From Fusibacillus kribbianus (GTDB lineage Bacteria > Bacillota > Clostridia > Lachnospirales > Lachnospiraceae): DNA of 64,000 bases. Under the pieces are notes generated by a model. The model did no database searches. It saw only the letters and a program-made list of their open reading frames with translations, and was not told the DNA's origin. Each line of letters begins with the position of its first letter. The first letter of the stretch is position 1. Shown one piece after another: positions 51,112 through 59,726 of this stretch. Location of the stretch: the NCBI RefSeq assembly GCF_030053595.1, contig NZ_JASGBQ010000004.1:1-64000 (forward strand), written 5' to 3'. Position numbers and translations under genes: made by a program.

Positions 51112-51320
51112 CTCGCCATGCCACACCTCAAAAGCCTTCGGCTTTTTCGTTGTACGGCAGTCGCCGTATACAAATGCCGTCTGACTGTCTTTTCTGCAAA
51201 CAGCCTTCCTTGATGCATGGCCTTACTCGCCATGCTACACCTCAAAAGCCTTCGGCTTTTTCGTTGTACGGCAGTCGCCGTATGAAGCCCTCAATGGTCA
51301 GCGGAGTCTGCAAACAGCCT
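51112..51320. repeat. two-copy tandem repeat, 114-bp period, with terminator hairpins
   Basis: Blocks 51112-51169 and 51226-51283 differ at one base in 58; blocks 51193-51206 and 51307-51320 match exactly. The 23-bp middle segments (51170-51192, 51284-51306) are unrelated. Each long block holds AAAAGCC-TTC-GGCTTTTT, a terminator-like hairpin usable by the decarboxylase operon, and TACGGCAGTCGCCGTA. The rest of 51050-51354 shows nothing else. Confidence 0.8.
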
Positions 51321-51354
51321 CCCCGCCCCTTGAGGACTTCGCATGGCTCGTTGC

Positions 51355-52767
51355 TTAGACAGGGTATGCTTTGCTGGCGGTGTCTGCTACAGTGGGGTCC
51401 ACCTTGGTTTTCTGTGCTTCTCTGTATTTGAAGAAGTCTACAGCAACCTGAGGGAACAGTGCGTAGGACAGCACATCCTCATCCTGCTCCTTCCACTGAG
51501 CCATCTCATTCTCATACTGAGCAAGCTTGGGCTCCAGGAGATCTGCAGGACGGCAGGTGATTCTCTTCTCATCGCCGATGCATTTCTTAATAACATCAGG
51601 GTTCATGGGCTTAACAGTTTGACCGAACTCTCCGCGAAGGAGCTTTTTGGACTCCTGTGTCACCATCTTGTAACGCTCACCCATCAGTACGTTGAATACT
51701 GCCTGAGTACCAACGATCTGGCTGGAAGGAGTAACAAGCGGAGGCTCACCAAAGTCTTTTCTTACTCTCGGAACTTCCTCCAGTACAGCCTGGAACTTAT
51801 CCTCTGCGCCCTGCTCTTTTAACTGAGACAGCAGATTGGAAAGCATACCGCCGGGTACCTGATACTGAAGTGTCTTGATATTTACGCCCAGCACCTTGGG
51901 ATTCAGAAGGCCGCTCTTCAGAGCCTCCTCGCGAATCGGTGTGAAGTACTCAGCGATCTCAACCAGCTTGTTCAGATCAAGGCCGGTATCATAAGGAGTA
52001 TCCTTGAATGCCTGTACCATAACCTCAGTTGCAGGCTGGCTGGTACCAAGAGCCAGAGGAGACATAGCAGTATCGATGATATCGCAGCCTGCCTCTACAG
52101 CCTTCATATAAGTCATGGAAGCTACACCGGAGGTGTAGTGGGTATGCAGATCGATCGGCAGAGTAGTTGCAGACTTCAGTGCAGTTACCAGCTCGGTAGC
52201 AGCCTTGGGAACAAGGAGACCGGCCATATCCTTGATACACAGGGAATCAGCACCCATATCCTCGATTCTCTTTGCAATATCCATCCAGTAATCCATGGTA
52301 TAAGCATCGCCCAGAGTATAAGAAAGAGCGATCTGTGCATGGCCGCCCTCTTTCTTGGTCGCCTTCACTGCACATTCCAGATTGCGGATATCATTTAAGC
52401 AGTCAAAAATACGAATGATATCAATACCGTTTGCGATGGATTTCTGTACAAAATACTCAACCACATCATCGGGATAATGATTGTAGCCCAGAATGTTCTG
52501 TCCGCGGAACAGCATCTGAAGCTTGGTGTTCTTGAAGCCTGCACGAAGCTTTCTCAGTCTCTCCCAGGGATCTTCCTTCAGGAATCGAAGGCAGGAATCG
52601 AAGGTGGCTCCGCCCCAGCACTCTACGGCATGATAACCAACCTGATCCATCTTCTCCACGATGGGCAGCATCTGCTCCGTGGTCATTCTTGTTGCGATCA
52701 GGCTCTGATGAGCGTCACGCAGTATTGTCTCGGTAATTTTTACCGGTTTTTTTGCAACTTCTGACAT
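51355..52767 (-). CDS. oxaloacetate decarboxylase alpha / pyruvate carboxylase B-type carboxyltransferase
   Basis: A 470-residue carboxyltransferase that moves CO2 between biotin and oxaloacetate or pyruvate. It begins with VKITETILRDAHQSLIATRM, has the metal-binding LHTHYTSG and GCDIIDTAMSPL, and the conserved carboxylysine region ADSLCIKDMAGL. It ends before a biotin domain, which is encoded separately at 53983. It lies last in the sodium-pump operon, 25 bp after the beta subunit gene. Confidence 0.92.
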   Translation of the reverse strand: MSEVAKKPVKITETILRDAHQSLIATRMTTEQMLPIVEKMDQVGYHAVECWGGATFDSCLRFLKEDPWERLRKLRAGFKNTKLQMLFRGQNILGYNHYPDDVVEYFVQKSIANGIDIIRIFDCLNDIRNLECAVKATKKEGGHAQIALSYTLGDAYTMDYWMDIAKRIEDMGADSLCIKDMAGLLVPKAATELVTALKSATTLPIDLHTHYTSGVASMTYMKAVEAGCDIIDTAMSPLALGTSQPATEVMVQAFKDTPYDTGLDLNKLVEIAEYFTPIREEALKSGLLNPKVLGVNIKTLQYQVPGGMLSNLLSQLKEQGAEDKFQAVLEEVPRVRKDFGEPPLVTPSSQIVGTQAVFNVLMGERYKMVTQESKKLLRGEFGQTVKPMNPDVIKKCIGDEKRITCRPADLLEPKLAQYENEMAQWKEQDEDVLSYALFPQVAVDFFKYREAQKTKVDPTVADTASKAYPV

Positions 52768-52792
52768 GTTAGTTCCTCCTGTCCTCTCTAAA

Positions 52793-53917
52793 TTATCTCA
52801 CGCCGTATACGGCCATGAAGGTACCGGCCGCTACAGCCGTACCGATAACACCTGCTACATTGGGGCCCATGGCATGCATAAGCAGGAAGTTGGTGGGGTC
52901 TGCCTCTGCGCCAACCTTCTGAGATACACGGGCAGCCATCGGAACTGCAGATACACCGGCAGAACCGATAAGCGGATTGATCTTGCCGCCGGAAAGCTTG
53001 CTCATTATCTTACCAAACAGTACGCCGACTGCGGTACCGAAGGCGAAGGCTACAAGACCAAGGACAACGATCTTGATGGTAGCCACATTCAGGAATGCCT
53101 CTGCACTGGTGGTCGCACCAACGGAGGTACCAAGAAGAATAACTACGATATACATCATTGCATTGGATGCAGTTTCAGTCAGCTGTCTAACCACACCGGA
53201 CTCCTTGAACAGGTTGCCGAGCATCAGCATACCAACCAGAGGTGCTGTGGAAGGCAGGATCATACATACAACGATGGTTACGATAACAGGGAACAGGATC
53301 TTCTCCAGCTTGGATACGGGACGAAGCTGCTCCATCTTGATCTTGCGCTCTTTTTCTGTGGTCAGAGCCTTCATGATAGGCGGCTGAATGATCGGAACAA
53401 GAGACATATAGGAATATGCAGCAACGGCAATAGGTCCGAGGATCTGCTGCTGACCCAGCTTGTTAGCCAGGAAAATGGAGGTCGGGCCGTCAGCACCGCC
53501 GATGATGGCGATAGCTGCAGATTCCTTGCCATTGAAGCCCAGAAGCATGGCACCGATATAAGCTGCATAAATACCGAACTGTGCGGCAGCACCGAGCAGG
53601 AAGCTCTTGGGGTTGGCAATCAGCGGACCGAAGTCTGTCTGAGCACCTACACCCATGAAGATCAGGCAGGGCAGGATAGCCCATTCATCCAGCTTGAAGA
53701 AGTACCAGAGCACACCGCCCTCTTCCATGATCGGCGGATAAATGTTTACAAGCAGCATACCAAAGGCGATCGGAGTCAGCAGAAGCGGCTCAAAGCCCTT
53801 GGCGATTGCCAGATAGAGGAACACGCAGGCAACTACGATCATCAGATAGTTTCCCCAGGTGAGGCTGAAGAACGCAGTCTGCTCAAGCAGGTTCCCCAAT
53901 GTTTCTAAAATATTCAT
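52793..53917 (-). CDS. sodium-pumping decarboxylase beta subunit
   Basis: The membrane subunit that decarboxylates carboxybiotin and pumps sodium, about 374 residues. Family features: GVGAQTDFGPLIANP, IGGADGPTSIFLANKL near the middle, GTSVGATTSAEAFLN, and SAVPMAARVSQKVG. About nine to eleven membrane segments. ATG 53917 chosen for GGGAGGT upstream. Equivalent to OadB/MmdB/GcdB. It lies 65 bp after the biotin carrier gene. Confidence 0.94.
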   Translation of the reverse strand: MNILETLGNLLEQTAFFSLTWGNYLMIVVACVFLYLAIAKGFEPLLLTPIAFGMLLVNIYPPIMEEGGVLWYFFKLDEWAILPCLIFMGVGAQTDFGPLIANPKSFLLGAAAQFGIYAAYIGAMLLGFNGKESAAIAIIGGADGPTSIFLANKLGQQQILGPIAVAAYSYMSLVPIIQPPIMKALTTEKERKIKMEQLRPVSKLEKILFPVIVTIVVCMILPSTAPLVGMLMLGNLFKESGVVRQLTETASNAMMYIVVILLGTSVGATTSAEAFLNVATIKIVVLGLVAFAFGTAVGVLFGKIMSKLSGGKINPLIGSAGVSAVPMAARVSQKVGAEADPTNFLLMHAMGPNVAGVIGTAVAAGTFMAVYGVR

Positions 53918-53982
53918 TGCACTACCTCCCATTTCGCATTGTGAGTGAATTCAGTTTCCGATATAAACAATGGAAATGAGTT

Positions 53983-54351
53983 TTAGTTCAGAGTTGCAAG
54001 AACCTCGCCGGCAGCGATATCCTGACCTACAGTCACATCAATGCTTGCAACGGTTCCATCCTCAGGAGCAACAACAGGGATTTCCATCTTCATGGCTTCG
54101 ATGATGACAACTGCATCGCCTGCCTTTACAGCCTGGCCAACGGAAGCCTCAATCTTGAATACCTTGCCTGCTGCACCGGCCTTAACCTGGATGCTGCCTG
54201 CACCTGCTGCGGGAGCTGCCTTTGCGGGAGCTACCTTGGGTGCTGCCTTAGGAGCGGCCTTGGGAGCCTGTGCAGGTGCACTGCCTGCACCAGCTTCCTC
54301 TACGGTTACGTCATATGCTACGCCATTTACTGTAATTGTATAATTTTTCAT
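53983..54351 (-). CDS. biotin carboxyl carrier protein of the decarboxylase
   Basis: A 122-residue biotin carrier. The biotinyl lysine is K88 in EAMKMEIPV, in the C-terminal lipoyl-like domain. An alanine/proline-rich swinging arm (APKAAPKVAPAKAAPAAG) joins it to a short N-terminal strand region. It would shuttle CO2 from either carboxyltransferase to the beta subunit. Confidence 0.94.
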   Translation of the reverse strand: MKNYTITVNGVAYDVTVEEAGAGSAPAQAPKAAPKAAPKVAPAKAAPAAGAGSIQVKAGAAGKVFKIEASVGQAVKAGDAVVIIEAMKMEIPVVAPEDGTVASIDVTVGQDIAAGEVLATLN

Positions 54352-54376
54352 TCTGATTTCCTCCTGAATTCTCTGT

Positions 54377-54700
54377 TTACCAATTTCTGTTCTTCGCTCT
54401 CTTAATGGAACGCACTACAAAACCATCTGTGGAAGTACCCATAGCTGCTGCCACTGCTGCAGTGATCACCGCAACCAGCTCCAGATCATCAGTCTCTTCC
54501 TCAACGACCGGTGCTGCCGGTGCAGGAGCCGGAGCTGCTGCCTCAGGTGCCTCCTTTTTCTTTCCTATTCCTTCAATCGCACGGACTACCTTGCTCATCA
54601 GTACAATTACCACGATAATGATAATCAGTACCACGAAAACCATGCCCATACCGAGGAGGGTGTTGGAAAGAGCATCCAAGAAAATATTACTTAAGCTCAT
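54377..54700 (-). CDS. decarboxylase small membrane subunit (OadG/MmdD type)
   Basis: A 107-residue anchoring subunit: one N-terminal membrane helix (LLGMGMVFVVLIIIIVVIVLM, trimmed here), a proline/alanine linker, and a C-terminal ELVAVITAAVAAAMGTS helix with the RSIKRAKNRNW end typical of the family. It links the carboxyltransferase to the beta subunit. Confidence 0.88.
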   Translation of the reverse strand: MSLSNIFLDALSNTLLGMGMVFVVLIIIIVVIVLMSKVVRAIEGIGKKKEAPEAAAPAPAPAAPVVEEETDDLELVAVITAAVAAAMGTSTDGFVVRSIKRAKNRNW

Positions 54701-54715
54701 ATGCTCACCTCATTA

Positions 54716-56170
54716 TTAAACTGTGCCGTGCTTCTTTGCCGGACGCTCTTCTCTCTTGGTGAAAAGCATCTCAAAGGCTCCGATCACATATTTTCTGGTA
54801 TCCTGTGCATCGATAATGTTATCCACATAGCCTCTTCTTGCAGCGGACAGTGCGCTGGACTGAAGCTCTGCGTATTCCTTTGCCTTTTCATTTACCAGAA
54901 CCGCACCGTTCTCAGCCTTCTCGATCTCATCAGCATAGATGATCTTCACAGCGCTCTTGGCATCCATCATACCAATGGAAGCATTCGGCCATGCAAATAC
55001 CACATCGGCACCGATGGATTTGCTGTTCATGGCAACGTAAGCGCTTCCGAAGGCGGAACCTACGATCACGTTTACCTTGGGTACTGTAGCATTTGCAAAT
55101 GCATAGGTCATCTCGGCCACTGCCTTTGCAATCTTTCTCTCCTGATGCATATTTGCCTTGTAGCCCTTGACATTGGTAAGGGTCAGTACAGGAATATTGA
55201 AGGCATCGCAGAACTCTACAAACTCGGCAGCCTTTCTGCAGCCGGCGCTGGTCAGAACGCCGTCAAAGGTCTCTGTCACATTGCCTTCCTCATCGCATAC
55301 CTCGGAACGGTTTGCAACTGCACCGACTGTATTTCCGTTTAGACGGATAAAGCCGGTCACCATCTCCTTCGCGTATGCTCTCTTTGTCTCAAAGAAGAAA
55401 TTATCATCTGAAATCATGGACAGGGCGATGGAGGTATCTCCTGCGCAGTTTTCAAGTCCGTCACATACACGGTTCAGATCGTCTGTACACTCGTCAAAGG
55501 ACATATCATCCTCATTGTTTGCAGGTAAAACAGAAATCAGAGTTCTGATCTCCTCAAAAATTTCAGCCTCGGAAGCTGCCACATCCACAGAACCGATGGT
55601 CTCGCTCTGATATGCTGCAGATGCCGTATCGCATTTGGAAACAATATTTCCATCCAGTGCGTTGGGAGCATTGACAAACAGCTTTGCGTTATCCTTCTCC
55701 ATAAAGGTGAAGTCCGTCAGTGCGGGAACAACACCCATGCCGCCGCCGCAGGTACCGAATACAGCTGTGATCTGCGGAATCACACCGGAAGCATCCGTCT
55801 GATTCTTATAAAGCTCACCGAAAGCCTGAAGAGCATCGGTACCCTCCTGAAGTCTCAGACCGGCACAGTCAACCAGACCGATCACGGGAGCGCCCATCTT
55901 CATGGCAAGGGCATACACATTGGAAATTTTCTTTGCGTGCATCTCACCCATGGAGCCGCCAAGTACGGAAGCATCCTGGCTGTATACATACACCAGATTA
56001 CCGTCAATTGTGCCGTATCCGGTGATAACGCCATCTGCCGGAGTTTCTTTTTCCGCCAGATTGAAATCAGTGCTTCGTGCGGTTACATAGCTGCCGATTT
56101 CCACAAAGCTCTGAGCGTCAAGTAAGCCAGCGATTCTCTCGCTTGCTTTTCCTGTAGATAAATTACTCAT
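54716..56170 (-). CDS. carboxyltransferase, methylmalonyl-CoA decarboxylase alpha-like
   Basis: An acyl-CoA carboxyltransferase of about 484 residues (PF01039). N-terminal half: DGVITGYGTIDGNLVYVYSQD and GGSMGEMHAKKI; middle: AVFGTCGGGMGVVPALTDF; C-terminal half: GSAFGSAYVAMNSK and VFAWPNASIGMM. Of the MmdA type in organisation; the substrate could be methylmalonyl-CoA or another acyl-CoA. ATG 56170 chosen for GGAGG upstream. First gene of the operon, ahead of the small, biotin and beta subunits. Confidence 0.9.
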   Translation of the reverse strand: MSNLSTGKASERIAGLLDAQSFVEIGSYVTARSTDFNLAEKETPADGVITGYGTIDGNLVYVYSQDASVLGGSMGEMHAKKISNVYALAMKMGAPVIGLVDCAGLRLQEGTDALQAFGELYKNQTDASGVIPQITAVFGTCGGGMGVVPALTDFTFMEKDNAKLFVNAPNALDGNIVSKCDTASAAYQSETIGSVDVAASEAEIFEEIRTLISVLPANNEDDMSFDECTDDLNRVCDGLENCAGDTSIALSMISDDNFFFETKRAYAKEMVTGFIRLNGNTVGAVANRSEVCDEEGNVTETFDGVLTSAGCRKAAEFVEFCDAFNIPVLTLTNVKGYKANMHQERKIAKAVAEMTYAFANATVPKVNVIVGSAFGSAYVAMNSKSIGADVVFAWPNASIGMMDAKSAVKIIYADEIEKAENGAVLVNEKAKEYAELQSSALSAARRGYVDNIIDAQDTRKYVIGAFEMLFTKREERPAKKHGTV

Positions 56171-56225
56171 TTTGCAGTCCTCCATTTTCATTTATAAAAA
56201 GTAAAACCATTTTCTGCCGATTTTA

Positions 56226-56254
56226 ATTATAGCGTATAGACAATAATTTATCAA
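56226..56254 (-). promoter_or_regulatory. promoter of the sodium-pump decarboxylase operon
   Basis: TTGATA (56249-56254) and TATAAT (56226-56231) on the minus strand, exactly 17 bp apart. Confidence 0.8.
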
Positions 56255-56333
56255 GGTTTATTTAAGAGTTTTGACATATTTCGTTAAGATTTTTTATAAT
56301 CATCCAAAGTCTCTTATTTCTGCTTTTTTCCGT

Positions 56334-56358
56334 CAAAAAAGAGGCCCCTCGGGCCTCT
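56334..56358 (-). terminator. terminator of the small membrane protein gene
   Basis: AGAGGCC pairs with GGCCTCT (56340-56346 with 56352-56358), followed by six T residues on the minus strand. Confidence 0.85.
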
Positions 56359-56392
56359 CTTCCTTCCAATGTCAAAATCTGCCAGCCATAAG

Positions 56393-56533
56393 CTAACATC
56401 CGCAAAACAGATAATAACCTCCTGCGATGGAGGCCGCCATCAGGCAGACGGCAAAAAAGCCGTTCGGCAGCATAAGCTGTAACAGCATGCCGATTCCCAG
56501 ACAGAACAGGCATAATCCAATGAGCCGCTTCAC
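56393..56533 (-). CDS. small membrane protein, 46 residues
   Basis: Too short for ordinary gene finders but well supported: GGGAGG stands five bases before a GTG start, and a terminator lies 35 bp after the TAG stop. The product begins MKRLIGLCLFCLGIGMLL, has a short PNGFF turn and a second hydrophobic segment (VCLMAASIAGGYYLF), and ends CGC. It looks like a two-helix hairpin in the membrane. It is upstream of the decarboxylase operon and downstream of gerW. Similar short proteins occur in Lachnospiraceae; function unknown. Confidence 0.72.
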   Translation of the reverse strand: MKRLIGLCLFCLGIGMLLQLMLPNGFFAVCLMAASIAGGYYLFCGC

Positions 56534-56601
56534 ATTTTCCTCCCGCAAAGATCCTTCTGCTGTTATTCTATGCAGCGCTTCTTAAGAGGATTCCGGATTT
56601 T

Positions 56602-57003
56602 CTATTCCTTCGTCACCGAATCAAATACGTCCTCCGGAATGTCCGGCTCCTTCTCTTTCTTTCCCGACTTGGTAAACTTGCTGATGACATCCGGCACTAT
56701 ATCAAGGATCTTGGAAACGCTGTCCTGCCCCTTCACGCTGATCAGCTTGGAATGACCGTCCTGAATAACCAAAACTGCGCTGGGCGTGATCTTTCCGGTC
56801 ATACCGCCGCCGCTGTTATTCTTCCCTTCACCGCCGAAGGCTCCGGCGCCCATGCCGAAGGAAACATCCACCAGCGGAAGAATAATGGTTCCGTCCAGAT
56901 GAATGGCATCTCCCACTACAGTTTTCGTTGTGATAAAACCATCCATTCCCTTGAACAGGTTCTCCACAGTGTTTTCAAATGTATTTTTTTCTTTTTCTGC
57001 CAT
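56602..57003 (-). CDS. gerW: GerW/YtfJ-family sporulation protein
   Basis: A 133-residue protein of the GerW family. Signature: FKGMDGFITTKTVVGDAIHLDGTIILPLVDVSFGMGAGAFGG (split across two core strands), then a glycine-rich loop and TPSAVLVIQDGHSKLI. In Bacillus it is needed for germination of spores. ATG 57003 chosen for AAGGAGG. It overlaps nothing but follows the DUF2953 gene by 29 bp, the same order as ytfI-ytfJ. Confidence 0.9.
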   Translation of the reverse strand: MAEKEKNTFENTVENLFKGMDGFITTKTVVGDAIHLDGTIILPLVDVSFGMGAGAFGGEGKNNSGGGMTGKITPSAVLVIQDGHSKLISVKGQDSVSKILDIVPDVISKFTKSGKKEKEPDIPEDVFDSVTKE

Positions 57004-57032
57004 ATGCTTTCCTCCTTGCATCCGGCCGGGGG

Positions 57033-58091
57033 TCATGCCCGGCTTATACTTTCCTTAAGCTCTCTTCCTCGTCTGAGCATTGCCCTGAATTTTTTATCAA
57101 ACCAGATTCTCAACAATATTATGAGCAGAGAAAAAACTCTTATTCTGCCTTTGAAATAAAGATCTCCCTTCAGATACAGCCTGTTTTCGAAAACCGGCGT
57201 CACCTGCAGCCGCTCCTTTATGACCGGATACAGGATTCCCAGAACTGCCAGCGCCTGTCCGGTGGCGGCAGGATCCTCCAGCCCAAAGATTATGTTCCCC
57301 GAGAGCTTCCGGGGCAGAATGTGAAGAATAAGCTTCTTTCCTTCCCCTGCCACACGTCGGAATACCTCCCGGTTCTCCTCCGCTTTCAGAAACGCCCGGA
57401 TCTCTCCGGCCGAATCAGCCATTTTCCTTATTTTACCACAGATTTTTTCAAAGGTACAGCGGAGGTTTCCCGTAAATCCCAGAACCGCGCTCTTTATTTT
57501 CATAAAAAGTGCTTTAATTTTCCCGATAACATCCCTGAGCTTCTCAAAAAGTCTACGAAGAGCTCCCTTCTTTGTCTGTTCGTTACCGGAATCCAGAGAC
57601 TGGGCCGTCAGCATATCTCCCTCTGTTTCCGGTTCTTTCGAAGACAGCTCCGGTACAGACGATTTTATTTCCGGCGGCATCTCCGCCGACGTAACATCCG
57701 CCGCAATTTTTTCATCATGCTGTTCTTCAGGCTTCACGGAAGCTTCCAGTAAATCTTCCGCCTTCTGTTTCCCTGCTTTTTTCCGCTTTTTCTTTTCCTT
57801 CTTAGTTCCTCCGCTTCGGAGGAAGGGAATACCGAAAAGACGGGCACGCATCTTAAGTCCTTCTTTTCCTGCCCGAATACTGACGCAGACGATCCGAAGG
57901 AGCCAGGAGACCCGGGCCTTCACCAGGAAATCCGGCGACGATTCCTCCTCCTTCTCATAGCTTCCGTTACCTTTCAGCTCATAGCGCAGCGGAACAAACA
58001 GCACCAACAGAAAAATGGCAAGCAAAAGCCCCAGGATCACAAGCAGTATGATCCCGATGATCTTCAAAATGCTCCATATAATAGAAAGCAT
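57033..58091 (-). CDS. DUF2953-domain membrane protein (YtfI-like)
   Basis: A 352-residue protein. One or two N-terminal membrane helices (IIGIILLVILGLLLAIFLLVL region), then FVPLRYELKGNG typical of DUF2953, a charged, lysine-rich and low-complexity middle (residues ~95-180), and a C-terminal domain with a coiled stretch. It is encoded just before gerW. Probably linked to sporulation by this pairing; no enzymatic motif is seen. Confidence 0.85.
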   Translation of the reverse strand: MLSIIWSILKIIGIILLVILGLLLAIFLLVLFVPLRYELKGNGSYEKEEESSPDFLVKARVSWLLRIVCVSIRAGKEGLKMRARLFGIPFLRSGGTKKEKKKRKKAGKQKAEDLLEASVKPEEQHDEKIAADVTSAEMPPEIKSSVPELSSKEPETEGDMLTAQSLDSGNEQTKKGALRRLFEKLRDVIGKIKALFMKIKSAVLGFTGNLRCTFEKICGKIRKMADSAGEIRAFLKAEENREVFRRVAGEGKKLILHILPRKLSGNIIFGLEDPAATGQALAVLGILYPVIKERLQVTPVFENRLYLKGDLYFKGRIRVFSLLIILLRIWFDKKFRAMLRRGRELKESISRA

Positions 58092-58103
58092 CGCATCACA
58101 TCC

Positions 58104-58469
58104 TTACCATTCTCTGTATAACTTTTCTGAAGCAGGCTCCGGTTCCGGAAGGAAGTCGTCTCCCAGATAGGCAGCCACATCCGTTTTTCCGGTGGCCCCA
58201 TAGACCTCCGTGATAATTTTCCCTGCCAGCTCCATGGCCTCCTCCTTTGTCCATGCAGCTCCAACCACATAAAGAGGAAGCCGTTTGTAATGCTCCTGCA
58301 TAAGCACCGACTGAGGAAGAATATCCAGGAGATTCGCCTTATTGGATGGCAGCACAAGAAGATGCAGCCTCGAATGAAGGCCGCCCTGCAGCTTTTTCCA
58401 TATGTTCTTCTGCATTCCGGCCTTCTCGCCCAGATACAGACTCCGATACCACCTGATATTATTCTTCAT
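58104..58469 (-). CDS. conserved hypothetical protein
   Basis: A 121-residue cytoplasmic protein I cannot place. It begins MKNNIRWYRSLYLGEKAGM, has IWKKLQGGLHSRLHLLVLPSN and a later KEEAMELAGKIITEVY helix. No membrane segment or cysteine motif. It lies between cinA (10 bp) and the DUF2953 gene (12 bp) in the same direction, so it belongs to that transcript. Confidence 0.7.
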   Translation of the reverse strand: MKNNIRWYRSLYLGEKAGMQKNIWKKLQGGLHSRLHLLVLPSNKANLLDILPQSVLMQEHYKRLPLYVVGAAWTKEEAMELAGKIITEVYGATGKTDVAAYLGDDFLPEPEPASEKLYREW

Positions 58470-58479
58470 AGTTTACTTC

Positions 58480-59724
58480 TCATTTATACTGCTCGATAAT
58501 GCACCTTCGCAAAAGATCCAGAGCCTGAACGACTGCCTGTTCCCTGATCTTCATGCGGTTTCCGGTAAAATGAAATTCCTTCACAAATACCTTATCGTCA
58601 ATGTAGCAGGAAATGTAGGTGAGGCCCCTGGGCTCCTCCGGCGAATCCTCCGGACCGGCGAAACCGGTGACTGCCACACAGATGTCCGAATCGGCGGCAA
58701 AAATTCCTCCCTTGGCCATCTCCTTGGCCGTCTGCTCGCTGACTGCCCCGTATTTTTTCAGAGTCGCCTTGCTCACATCCAAAAACTTCCTCTTTGCCTT
58801 GTTGGAATAGGTAATAAAGCCTTCCTTAAAGCATTCGGAGGCACCGGCCACATTGACGATCCGGCCGGCCAGCAGGCCGCCTGTCATGGATTCCGCCGTT
58901 GTCACCGTCAGTCCGTACTTTCTCAGAAGACGGACAACCACATCCTCCAGGCTTTCCTCCTCATCTGTCGTGTAGATATTGATGCCAAACCGGTTCTTCA
59001 ACTCCTTTACCACCGGCTTCACGAGCTTCTTTCCCTGCTCCTCGCTTTCCGCCTTGGCCGTCACGCGAAGATGGACCTCTCCGGTTTTCGCATACGTGGC
59101 AATAGTCGGATTGGTCTGGGAATTGATCAGATCCAGGATCATGGTCTCCGCCCGGCTCTCACCGATCCCGCACACCTTCACCATCTGGGAATAGATCGTC
59201 TCCGGCTGGAGGCTCCGAAGATAAGGAGCCACCTGCTCCTCAAAAAGAGGCTTCAGCTCGTTGGGCGGTCCCGGCAGAAGGATCGCCGTCTTTCCGTCCT
59301 TTTCCAGAATCAGTCCCGGTGCAGTTCCGTTGCTGTTATCAAGGACCTTTGCCCCCACAGGGACCACTGCCTGCTTCCAGTTATTCTCTGTGATATTCTT
59401 ACGTCCCGAAATCTTGAAGTAACCAGCGATCCGCTCTTTTGTATGGGGATCCTCTGCCAGTTCGAATCCCATGACCTTCGCACAGACCTCTTTCGTCATA
59501 TCGTCCTCCGTAGGTCCGAGGCCGCCGGTAAGGATCACAATATCGGAACGGTCGAGGGCACGGCAGATGGCATCCGTCATCCTCGTCTCATTATCGCCCA
59601 CTACCGTATGATGGTATACAGAAAGCCCCAGATTCGCACATTTCTGTGACAGATACTGTGCGTTGGTGTTGGCAATATTACCCAGCAGAAGCTCTGTTCC
59701 GACTGCCAGAATTTCAACATCCAT
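58480..59724 (-). CDS. cinA: CinA-family nicotinamide mononucleotide deamidase/ADP-ribose pyrophosphatase
   Basis: Two-domain protein of 414 residues. The N-terminal MoaB/COG1058 domain has LAVGTELLLGNIANTNAQYLS and ILTGGLGPTEDD; the C-terminal CinA domain has TTAESMTGGLLAGRIVNVAGAS and AVTGFAGPEDSPEEPRG. In other bacteria it recycles NMN or acts on ADP-ribose. It follows pgsA by 2 bp, a common order with recA elsewhere. Confidence 0.95.
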   Translation of the reverse strand: MDVEILAVGTELLLGNIANTNAQYLSQKCANLGLSVYHHTVVGDNETRMTDAICRALDRSDIVILTGGLGPTEDDMTKEVCAKVMGFELAEDPHTKERIAGYFKISGRKNITENNWKQAVVPVGAKVLDNSNGTAPGLILEKDGKTAILLPGPPNELKPLFEEQVAPYLRSLQPETIYSQMVKVCGIGESRAETMILDLINSQTNPTIATYAKTGEVHLRVTAKAESEEQGKKLVKPVVKELKNRFGINIYTTDEEESLEDVVVRLLRKYGLTVTTAESMTGGLLAGRIVNVAGASECFKEGFITYSNKAKRKFLDVSKATLKKYGAVSEQTAKEMAKGGIFAADSDICVAVTGFAGPEDSPEEPRGLTYISCYIDDKVFVKEFHFTGNRMKIREQAVVQALDLLRRCIIEQYK

Positions 59725-59726
59725 AC

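Noticed and set aside
51063-51431. Plus-strand reading frame across the tandem repeat
   Set aside because: It is produced by the repeat itself; it has no initiation site and runs into the antisense of the carboxyltransferase gene.
56262-56513. Minus-strand frame of 83 codons
   Set aside because: It overlaps the better supported 46-residue membrane protein in another frame and runs through that gene's terminator.
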